A stretch of DNA of 9,224 nt, from contig JBELMB010000202.1 of NCBI GenBank assembly GCA_042088665.1, positions 1 through 9,224 on the forward strand, given 5' to 3'. The DNA comes from JBELMB01 sp042088665. GTDB lineage: Bacteria; Pseudomonadota; Alphaproteobacteria; Rhodobacterales; Rhodobacteraceae. Positions 1 through 6,014 of this stretch are shown one piece after another. Each line of letters starts with the position of its first letter. The first letter of the stretch is position 1. The notes under the pieces were generated by a model. It did not search any database. It was not told the origin of the DNA and was given only the letters and a program-made list of their open reading frames with translations. The translations under genes and the position numbers were made by a program.

Positions 1-1038
1 GGTATCGAGGTGATGGCTCAGATCCCCGGAAGCGGTCAGGAAAGGCGGGCGGCGATACTCATCCCCGCAATCGCCCGGCACTGTCTCGGTCTGGTCAAAG
101 GCTGCGTTCAGCCGCGCGTGATCCTCGGCGTCGAGCGCAAAGGAAAACAGTCGCAAGTTGTCCTCCACATGCACCCGTTCGCCCAGCCGCGCGCCAACGA
201 TGACCCCGGCGACAGCCTTGTGTTCGAGCACCCAACGCGTCGCCACGTTGGCGATGGAAACCCCATGCCGGTCCGCAATCTGCGCCGCGGCGCGCAGGAT
301 GCCCTGAAACCCTTCCCAGCCGCCGGTCACGTCGATGAAACGCTTGTATTTCATCTTGGACCAATCCGGGATGTCCTTTGGTTCCGGCTGGTTCAGCCAG
401 CGGTTCGACAGAAACCCGCCACACAATGTGCCATAGGCCAAAAGATGCGCCCCGGTGGATGCGCACAGCGCCGAGAGCGCGCCGGACGCCCGTCTGTCCA
501 CCAGCGAGAACGAGACCTGATTGGTCAGCAAGGGCACGCCATCGGACAGCGCCACCTGCAAATGCGCCGCATCAAAGTTGGTCACGCCGATTTCGGCAAT
601 CAGCCCCTCAGCGCGCAACTCTGTCAACGCGTGCAAGGCATCCAGCCAGGCCGGGTGCTGAAAGCTCCACCAGTGGAATTGCAGCAGGTCGACGCGGTTG
701 GTGCCCAGTCGCTCCAGCCGCTCTTCGACGCCGGCGCGCACCACGTCCCGGGTCATCGGGCCCGGGGGCGGACACCATTTGGTGAACACCTGCGCGCCGG
801 GGTGCCGGGCCAAAAGGCGGCCTGCGATGATCTCTGCGCTGCCGTAGTGATCGGCCATGTCAAAGCTGTCAAAACCGCGGTCGGCATAGGCCTGCAACCA
901 GTCTGCGCCGGTCTCCGGATCGATGGTGGGGCCGTCCTTCTCGATGTCGGCCACTTGCCAGAGCCCGGTCAGGACGCGCGAAATCTCCAACCTGTCGGAC
1001 AGGATGCTGCGATCCGGGCGCGCGGTGGTTGTGGTCAT
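1..1038 (-). CDS. Aldo/keto reductase AKR-1 (3' end cut by the left window edge)
   Basis: Reading the minus strand from the ATG at 1038 gives 346 codons without a stop down to base 1, so the C-terminus lies outside the window. The protein is a (beta/alpha)8-barrel NAD(P)H-dependent oxidoreductase of the aldo/keto reductase superfamily, presumably cytosolic. The catalytic tetrad is complete: Asp60 and Tyr65 (FDMADHYGSAE), Lys87 (VFTKW) and His122 (LLQFHWWS). Other family blocks are GVTNFD near 151-156, QVSFSLVDRR near 174-183, YGTLCGGFL near 202-210, and a C-terminal cofactor-side stretch with VATRWVLE and GVIVGARLGE (about 265-287). It is a paralogue of the plus-strand AKR at 1569-2639, sharing YGTL.GGFL, VATRWVLE, IVGAR and FALDAEDHA. 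It is transcribed away from the importer operon across a 165-bp intergenic region. No strong Shine-Dalgarno is visible before 1038. The substrate is unknown. The superfamily call is secure. Confidence 0.93.
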   Translation of the reverse strand, partial: MTTTTARPDRSILSDRLEISRVLTGLWQVADIEKDGPTIDPETGADWLQAYADRGFDSFDMADHYGSAEIIAGRLLARHPGAQVFTKWCPPPGPMTRDVVRAGVEERLERLGTNRVDLLQFHWWSFQHPAWLDALHALTELRAEGLIAEIGVTNFDAAHLQVALSDGVPLLTNQVSFSLVDRRASGALSALCASTGAHLLAYGTLCGGFLSNRWLNQPEPKDIPDWSKMKYKRFIDVTGGWEGFQGILRAAAQIADRHGVSIANVATRWVLEHKAVAGVIVGARLGERVHVEDNLRLFSFALDAEDHARLNAAFDQTETVPGDCGDEYRRPPFLTASGDLSHHLDT

Positions 1039-1091
1039 GTCAGATCCCGTTTTCCCGTTGGCACGACCACGAATACCTCTTGAGGGGCGCG

Positions 1092-1129
1092 GCACATGCG
1101 TTACGCTGCCCTGAGCTAACCGCATGTGC
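1092..1129. promoter_or_regulatory. Imperfect stem-loop / inverted repeat in the divergent promoter region
   Basis: GCACATGCG (1092-1100) is repeated as its exact reverse complement CGCATGTGC (1121-1129). Pairing continues inward: TTA 1101-1103 with TAA 1117-1119, and GCT 1105-1107 with AGC 1114-1116. Single-base bulges fall at 1104 and 1120, and the loop is GCCCTG. The element sits between the divergent AKR-1 (start 1038) and the seven-gene operon (start 1204). It could be a bidirectional operator for a dimeric regulator, or a leader hairpin in a transcript from one of the genes. The repeat is directly visible; its function is inferred. Clear -35/-10 hexamers were not recognised in the surrounding 1039-1203. 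Confidence 0.55.
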
Positions 1130-1203
1130 GGGCGACAGTCCAGCGCAAGGACTGCGGTCGGTCCACTGGGCCGGGCCAGCGCGGGGCCTTGCAAGGGGGT
1201 GGG

Positions 1204-1572
1204 ATGGACGAAGAAAGCGGCACTTTCTGGTTGTACGATCTGGAGGTCGAGACCCTTCTCGACGGGCGCACGCCGGTTTGCCACCATATCGAAGGCACCG
1301 GATTTCGCGTCGAAGGCGAGACGCTGGTGTTTGAGCCGGGCACGCGCGTATCGATGTACGCCTTGGCGGCGCTCTTGCCGCTGTTGCCGGTCAAACAGCG
1401 CATGACCGACCCGAACGATTGGGTCAGCACGGATGCCGAAGTGGCCTGCCCCGATCCGCATTGCGGGGGACGGTTCCGGATCACCCGTGGCACAAAACGG
1501 CGCTTTACCCATGCGGGCACCACCGGTCAGCCGGAGGCACGGGGCACCCCCTATTGGCAGGCAGAGACATGA
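1204..1572 (+). CDS. TIGR04076-like small protein
   Basis: A 122-residue cytosolic protein with no signal peptide or membrane span. The ATG at 1204 is preceded by a purine-rich AAGGGGGT (1193-1200), so it is preferred over an in-frame GTG at 1126, which would add residues unlike the family. The order of blocks fits my recollection of the uncharacterised TIGR04076 family: a short N-terminal beta region, a GTGFRVEGE-like turn, the helix MYALAALLPLLP (about 51-62), then CPDPHCGGRFRITR (about 82-95). Cys26-His27-His28 and Cys82/Cys87 could form a metal site, but this is speculative. The final codons overlap the start of the downstream aldo/keto reductase by four bases (1569-1572), indicating translational coupling. 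The biochemical role is unknown. The family assignment rests on motif pattern only and is less certain than the existence of the gene. Confidence 0.8.
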   Translation: MDEESGTFWLYDLEVETLLDGRTPVCHHIEGTGFRVEGETLVFEPGTRVSMYALAALLPLLPVKQRMTDPNDWVSTDAEVACPDPHCGGRFRITRGTKRRFTHAGTTGQPEARGTPYWQAET

Positions 1573-2639
1573 GCGTTGACACCAAGGAGCTGCGCCCGGG
1601 CTACGCAATCTCCCGGGTGATCAAGGGCGGATGGCAGTTGGCGGGGGATCACGGTCCCGTGGACCGCGCCGATGCCGTCCGCGATATGGAGTCCTTTCTG
1701 GACGCGGGCATCACCAGCTTTGACTGCGCCGACATTTACGTGGGCGTCGAAGAGATGATCGGGGCGTTCATTGCCGACGTACGGGCACGCCGCGGCGCGA
1801 CGGTCGCTGGACGGGCGCAGGTGCACACCAAACTGGTGCCAGACCTTGGCTTGCTGGAAACGATCCGCGCGCAGGATGTCGAAGCGATCATCGACCGGTC
1901 CTTGCGGCGGTTACAGGTCGAGCAATTGCATCTGGTGCAGTTCTACTGGTGGGATCTGGCGCTGGGCAATGCGCAGGTCGGGCTGGAGGTGCTCAAACGC
2001 TGTCAGGAAAAAGGCAAGGTTGCCCATCTCGGGGTCACCAACTGGGATGTCACCGAAACGCAGCCCTTTCTGGACGCGGGGTTCGACCTCGTGTCGACGC
2101 AGGTGCAGTATTCCTTGCTGGACCGTCGACCGGCGCAGGGGTTGGTGGACTGGGCCGGCGCGCAGGGGCTTTGGCTGTTGTGTTATGGCACGCTGGCAGG
2201 AGGCTTTCTGACGGAGCACTGGCTGGGCGCTGAGGATCCCGGTTTTGCTTTCGAGAACCGCAGCCTGATCAAATACAGGCTGATCATCGATGAATTCGGC
2301 CCATGGCCACAGTTTCAGGCGCTGTTGCGGGTGCTGTCCGAGATCGGGGACAAACACGGGGTCGCGCTGTCGTCGGTTGCGACGCGCTGGGTGCTGGAAC
2401 AGCCACAGGTCGGGGCCGCAATCGTTGGCGCGCGCTACGCCCGGCATCTGCCACGCACGATACAGGTCTTTGATTTCGCGCTGGATGCAGAGGATCACGC
2501 CGCCATTGACACCGTGCTGACCCCCGGCCCGCAAGGCCCGGTGTTCGGGCTGGAGCGGGACCGGACCGGGCGGCATGGCCGCATCATGAAATACAATCTG
2601 AATTCAAAGCCTGACGACAAGGTGCTTGGCCGTGGCTGA
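1569..2639 (+). CDS. Aldo/keto reductase AKR-2 with catalytic His replaced by Tyr
   Basis: A 356-residue, full-length aldo/keto reductase. The ATG at 1569 overlaps the preceding stop (ATGA). The open frame extends upstream to 1419, but that part only shadows the previous gene. The barrel is recognisable from FDCADIY (51-57), HTK (86-88), LVQFYWWD (122-129), GVTNWD (155-160), YGTLAGGFL (206-214), VATRWVLE (270-277) and AAIVGAR (283-289). By alignment with the divergent AKR-1, Asp52, Tyr57 and Lys88 are retained, while the tetrad histidine is Tyr126 (codon TAC at 1944-1946). In this superfamily the His shapes substrate orientation and proton transfer, and natural substitutions there change reaction type. 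Activity may therefore differ from a standard carbonyl reductase, or be lost. Its stop overlaps the GTG start of the LivG-like gene by eight bases, tying it to the importer. Substrate unknown. Confidence 0.94.
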   Translation: MSVDTKELRPGYAISRVIKGGWQLAGDHGPVDRADAVRDMESFLDAGITSFDCADIYVGVEEMIGAFIADVRARRGATVAGRAQVHTKLVPDLGLLETIRAQDVEAIIDRSLRRLQVEQLHLVQFYWWDLALGNAQVGLEVLKRCQEKGKVAHLGVTNWDVTETQPFLDAGFDLVSTQVQYSLLDRRPAQGLVDWAGAQGLWLLCYGTLAGGFLTEHWLGAEDPGFAFENRSLIKYRLIIDEFGPWPQFQALLRVLSEIGDKHGVALSSVATRWVLEQPQVGAAIVGARYARHLPRTIQVFDFALDAEDHAAIDTVLTPGPQGPVFGLERDRTGRHGRIMKYNLNSKPDDKVLGRG

Positions 2640-3417
2640 CCCGCTGCTGAGGACCACGGACCTGTGCCTCAGTTTCGGGGCAGTGAAGGCGGTAGACAAG
2701 GTCAGCCTGAGGATCGAGGCAGGCAGCATGACCGGGCTGATCGGTCCAAACGGGGCAGGCAAATCGACACTGTTCAACGTGCTGACCGGTGCCCTTGCAC
2801 CGCAATCCGGGTCCGTGCACTTGAACGGTCGGGACGTGACCGGGCTGGCGCCGGACCGGCTGTTCGGGCTTGGGCTGGCGCGCACCTTTCAGATCCCGCG
2901 CCCCTTTGCGCGCATGAGCGTGCTGGAAAACGTGATGCTGGCGCCATTGGGGCAGGTCGGCGAAACCGTCGCCGGGCCTTTCCTGATGTCGGGCAAGATG
3001 CGCGCACAAGAGGCAAAGATCCGGCACAAAGCACTGGAAGTGCTGGACTTCGTCACCCTTGGGGTCTTGGCCGACCACCCGGCCGGGCAGATCTCTGGCG
3101 GGCAGATGAAGCTTTTGGAACTGGCGCGGGTGCTGATGGGGGATCCAAAGGTGATCCTGCTGGATGAGCCATCGGCGGGCGTGAACCCCGTGCTCACGCA
3201 GACCCTGATCGCAAAGATCGAAGAGCTCAACCGGCAAGGCACCACCTTTGTGATCATCGAACACGATATGGATTTTGTCATGCGCCACTGCGACCCGATC
3301 ATCGCGCTGGCGCAGGGGCGCGTGATCTTCGAAGGCGACAGCGACGCGGCGCTGGCCAATCCGGTTCTGCTGGAGGCCTATCTGGGCGCTGCCGAAGAGG
3401 ACCCCGTGGATGCCTGA
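2632..3417 (+). CDS. livG: HAAT-type ABC importer ATPase, LivG family
   Basis: A 261-residue cytoplasmic nucleotide-binding subunit that powers a branched-chain-amino-acid/amide (HAAT) type importer. It contains Walker A GPNGAGKST (38-46), Q-loop Gln87 in ARTFQIPRPF, signature ISGGQ (154-158), Walker B VILLDEP with catalytic Glu179, and H-loop His211. The ARTFQ segment and the extended loop before the signature are typical of LivG rather than LivF. The start is taken as GTG 2632, nine bases after AAGG (2619-2622); a TTG at 2626 is possible but sits too near that site. The start lies inside the end of the AKR gene (GTGGCTGA, 2632-2639), and the stop overlaps the LivF-like start by eight bases (3410-3417). 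The symbol denotes the family; leucine/isoleucine/valine as substrate is not shown. Confidence 0.94.
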   Translation: MADPLLRTTDLCLSFGAVKAVDKVSLRIEAGSMTGLIGPNGAGKSTLFNVLTGALAPQSGSVHLNGRDVTGLAPDRLFGLGLARTFQIPRPFARMSVLENVMLAPLGQVGETVAGPFLMSGKMRAQEAKIRHKALEVLDFVTLGVLADHPAGQISGGQMKLLELARVLMGDPKVILLDEPSAGVNPVLTQTLIAKIEELNRQGTTFVIIEHDMDFVMRHCDPIIALAQGRVIFEGDSDAALANPVLLEAYLGAAEEDPVDA

Positions 3418-4129
3418 CGTGATCCTTGAGGCACAAGGCGTGACCGCGGGCTATGTGCCCGACCTGCCGATCCTGCGGGATGTGTCGCTTGTGGCGCGGG
3501 CGGGCGAGATCACTCTGATCATCGGTCCGAACGGGGCCGGAAAATCGACCCTGATCAAGGCCATCGCCGGGCTGGTCCCGGTGAGCGCTGGAACCATCCG
3601 GTTTGAGGGGCAGGACATCACCGGGCTGCGTCCCGACCGGCTGGGCGCACATGGCATTGCCTATGTGCCGCAGACGGACAACATCTTTCGCAGCCTGACG
3701 ATCCGGCAGAACCTGGACCTTGCCCTGCGCGGCCGTGGCACCGGGCCAGAGGCGCTGCTGGCACAGTTTCCGGCGCTGGCGGACAAGCAGCGGGACAAGG
3801 CCGGCACGCTGTCGGGCGGACAGCGGCAGTTCCTCGCCATAGCCATGGCGCTTGCCTCCAGCCCGCGCCTGATCCTGATGGATGAGCCCTCTGCCGGGTT
3901 GTCGCCCAAAGCCGCCGAAGAGGTTCTGGACCACGCCCGCGGTCTGACAGAAAAAGGTGTGTCGATCCTGCTGGTGGAACAGAATGTGAAGCAGGGGCTA
4001 CGGTTGGCCGATCATTGCTATATCCTCGCCGAGGGGCGCAATCAGGTGGACGGCGTCGCGGCGGATCTGGCGCGCGACAAGATCGTGGCAGAGATCTATC
4101 TGGGCAAGAGACGGGTGGATCCGGCATGA
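3410..4129 (+). CDS. livF: HAAT-type ABC importer ATPase, LivF family
   Basis: A 239-residue second ATPase that pairs with the LivG-like subunit. Motifs are Walker A GPNGAGKST (39-47), Q-loop Gln88 in YVPQTDNIF, signature LSGGQRQ (134-140), and Walker B LILMDEP with Glu159. In the switch position the sequence reads LLVEQNV, with Gln191 instead of His, which is usual for LivF proteins. The C-terminal AEIYLG also fits this family. AAGAGGA at 3395-3401 lies eight bases before the ATG at 3410. The gene overlaps its predecessor by eight bases (ATGCCTGA) and the LivH-like permease by four (ATGA at 4126-4129). All ATPase motifs are intact, so the transporter should be functional. Confidence 0.95.
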   Translation: MPDVILEAQGVTAGYVPDLPILRDVSLVARAGEITLIIGPNGAGKSTLIKAIAGLVPVSAGTIRFEGQDITGLRPDRLGAHGIAYVPQTDNIFRSLTIRQNLDLALRGRGTGPEALLAQFPALADKQRDKAGTLSGGQRQFLAIAMALASSPRLILMDEPSAGLSPKAAEEVLDHARGLTEKGVSILLVEQNVKQGLRLADHCYILAEGRNQVDGVAADLARDKIVAEIYLGKRRVDPA

Positions 4130-5040
4130 TCCAGAACCTTGTCGATGGCATCCTGACCGGCTCCTACATCTCGCTTGGGGCCATTGGTCTGACGCTGGTG
4201 ATGCATATCCTGCGCTTTGCCAACTTTTCGCATGCGGAGCTCTTGTCGCTTGGCGCTTATGCGGCACTGGTCTTTGATGCGCTGGTCTCGCATCTGGTGC
4301 CGGTGATGGCGGTCAAGCTGGCGCCCTTGTCGCTGACCGGCGCTCTGATCGTGGCGATCGTGATCTCCATGGTGGTGACCGGGGTTTCGGCCCTGCTGAT
4401 CGACCGGCTCGTGTTCAAACGCGTGCGGGAAAAGGGGCAAGAGCTGTCGATGGTCTTTGCCAGCTTTGGCATGGCGCTGGTGATCCGCAACGTGATCGGC
4501 CTTGTCTTTGGCCTCAGTCCGGAGCTTTACTCACGCGACATCGCCTTTGCCGTGATCCTCAGCCGCGATCCCTTGCTGCTGGTCAAGCCGGATCAGGTGT
4601 TCGTTCTGGTGGCGGCGCTGGCGTTGATGTTTCTCCTGCACCTTGTGCTGTCGCGCACGACCTTTGGCTATGCGCTGCGGGCTGTGGCGGAAAACCCGGC
4701 GCTGGCGCAGGTCAATGGCATCAACCTGAACCGCGCGATCATGTTTGTCTGGCTGATCGGCGGCGGATTGGCGGCGGTGGCCGGGGTCTTTTACGGGCTG
4801 TCGCACCAGCTGATCCCGGTCATGGGGCGCGATCTCGTGTTGCCGATCTTTGCGGCGACCATCGTCGGCGGGATCGGCAGCGTCTACGGCGCGGTTCTGG
4901 GTGGCTTTATCGTCGGCATCGCAGGCAATCTGGCGCTGGTGGTGCTGCCGTCGGGATACACGCCATCGGTGCCGTTCCTTTTGATCCTGTTGGTGCTGAT
5001 GCTGCGGCCGCACGGCCTGTTCGGGGAGGCCCGCGCATGA
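4126..5040 (+). CDS. livH: HAAT-type ABC importer permease, LivH family
   Basis: A 304-residue inner-membrane permease, the usual LivH length. It is strongly hydrophobic with about eight membrane segments, for example near residues 10-30, 37-60, 68-92, 108-130, 156-175, 203-225, 238-262 and 270-292. LivH-type features are GSYISLGAIGLTL near the N-terminus, FANFSHAELLSLGAY (31-45), the cytoplasmic coupling segment GYALRAVAENPALAQ (about 181-195), VGGIGSVYGAVLGG (about 247-260) and the C-terminal RPHGLFG. The ATG at 4126 overlaps the LivF-like stop. The upstream in-frame extension to 4015 lies inside livF and is not used. Its stop overlaps the start of the LivM-like permease (5037-5040), consistent with assembly as a heterodimeric channel. 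Confidence 0.95.
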   Translation: MIQNLVDGILTGSYISLGAIGLTLVMHILRFANFSHAELLSLGAYAALVFDALVSHLVPVMAVKLAPLSLTGALIVAIVISMVVTGVSALLIDRLVFKRVREKGQELSMVFASFGMALVIRNVIGLVFGLSPELYSRDIAFAVILSRDPLLLVKPDQVFVLVAALALMFLLHLVLSRTTFGYALRAVAENPALAQVNGINLNRAIMFVWLIGGGLAAVAGVFYGLSHQLIPVMGRDLVLPIFAATIVGGIGSVYGAVLGGFIVGIAGNLALVVLPSGYTPSVPFLLILLVLMLRPHGLFGEARA

Positions 5041-6014
5041 TCGGGGTGATCTCCTACCTGGTATTCTTTGCCACGACAGCCTCCATTCTTGCCATCGCCG
5101 TGCTGGGGCTGAACCTGCAATGGGGCAACACCGGGCTGTTCAATGGCGGGGTCGTCGCCTTTTTCGGCGCGGGGGCCTATGGCACGCTGATCCTTGGCGG
5201 TACGCCCCAAGCGGGCCATCTGGGCGGTTTTGAGCTGTTCTATCCTCTGGCGCTTTTGGGTGGGATGCTGGTGGCCGGTGGCATGGCATGGATCGTGGGA
5301 TTGCTGACCCTGCGGCTCCGGCATGATTATCTAGCGATTGCCACGTTTGGCGTCGCCGTCGCCTTTGAGAACCTGATGCGCAACGCCGAATGGCTCGCCG
5401 GTGGCGCCAAAGGCGTGCGCGGGTTCGAACGCCCCTTGCGCGCGACGCTGGGCGACGGTTTCTTGTACAACGTCTTGTTCTTTCTGGTGGTACTGGCCCT
5501 GCTGATGGCAGTCTACCTCTGTCTGGAGCGGCTCGTCGCCTCGCCGTTTGGTCGCCTGCTGCGCGCCATCCGCGAGGACGAAGACGCGGCCCGCTCGCTG
5601 GGCAAGACCCCGGCACGCGTCCGATTGACGGCCTTCATTGCCGGGTCGGTGATCCTTGGGTTGGCCGGGGGGCTCTATGGGACGTTCTACGCCTTTGTCA
5701 GCCCGCAGGACATTCTGCCGACGCTGACCTTTCAGATCTGGGCCATGCTGATCGTGGGCGGGGCAGGCAACAACAAGGGCGCGATCTTTGGCGCCTTTCT
5801 GATCTGGGGCGCCTGGACCTTTTCGGGCTGGGCGCTGTCCAGCTTCGCGCCCGTGGAGGCGCAACTTTATACCGGTTCCGTTCAATTCATACTGATCGGA
5901 TCCGTCATCGTCGGCATGTTGCTCTGGCGGCCGCAAGGTCTTTTGCCAGAGCGGCTTGTCGTCTCACAAAGGGGAACCACCCCCGATTTGAAACAGGGAG
6001 TACAACGACAATGA
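5037..6014 (+). CDS. livM: HAAT-type ABC importer permease, LivM family
   Basis: A 325-residue inner-membrane permease, partner of the LivH-like protein. It is highly hydrophobic; recognisable segments are LNLQWGNTGLFNGG (25-38), TLRLRHDYLAIATFG (91-105), GGAKGVRGFERP (122-133), the coupling loop AIREDEDAARSLGK (177-190), IVGGAGNNKGAIFGAFLIWG (239-258) and WRPQGLLPER near the C-terminus. These are standard LivM blocks. GGGGAGG at 5023-5029 gives a good ribosome binding site seven bases before the ATG at 5037. A roughly 20-residue hydrophilic tail follows the family's usual end, and its coding sequence carries the binding site for the next gene. The stop overlaps the binding-protein start by four bases (6011-6014). 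Confidence 0.95.
   Translation: MIGVISYLVFFATTASILAIAVLGLNLQWGNTGLFNGGVVAFFGAGAYGTLILGGTPQAGHLGGFELFYPLALLGGMLVAGGMAWIVGLLTLRLRHDYLAIATFGVAVAFENLMRNAEWLAGGAKGVRGFERPLRATLGDGFLYNVLFFLVVLALLMAVYLCLERLVASPFGRLLRAIREDEDAARSLGKTPARVRLTAFIAGSVILGLAGGLYGTFYAFVSPQDILPTLTFQIWAMLIVGGAGNNKGAIFGAFLIWGAWTFSGWALSSFAPVEAQLYTGSVQFILIGSVIVGMLLWRPQGLLPERLVVSQRGTTPDLKQGVQRQ
5995..6000 (+). promoter_or_regulatory. Ribosome binding site of the substrate-binding protein gene
   Basis: AGGGAG lies ten bases before the ATG at 6011, inside the last codons of the LivM-like gene. It is one of the better Shine-Dalgarno matches in the operon and could support extra translation of the binding protein, which importers usually need in excess over the membrane subunits. 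It also fixes the start at 6011, although the open frame extends upstream to 5390. Confidence 0.6.

Noticed and set aside
10..1083. Long plus-strand open frame of 357 codons
   Set aside because: It is antisense to AKR-1, whose minus-strand frame shows a full set of conserved aldo/keto reductase motifs. The plus translation is rich in Arg/Gln/Pro/His and resembles nothing.
1126..1203. GTG-initiated extension of the TIGR04076-like protein
   Set aside because: It has no good ribosome binding site, overlaps the stem-loop region and adds residues unlike the family. The ATG at 1204 follows a purine-rich site.
1419..1568. Upstream extension of AKR-2
   Set aside because: This stretch lies in the other frame of the TIGR04076-like gene. 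Family length and the ATGA coupling support the ATG at 1569.
2584..5936. Several minus-strand open frames of 150-235 codons beneath the importer genes
   Set aside because: All are antisense to strongly conserved ABC transporter genes and read as low-complexity Arg/Gln/His/Pro sequences typical of GC-rich shadows.
5390..6010. N-terminal extension of the binding-protein frame into livM
   Set aside because: A clear signal peptide begins at 6011, and the upstream part is the out-of-frame reading of the LivM-like permease.
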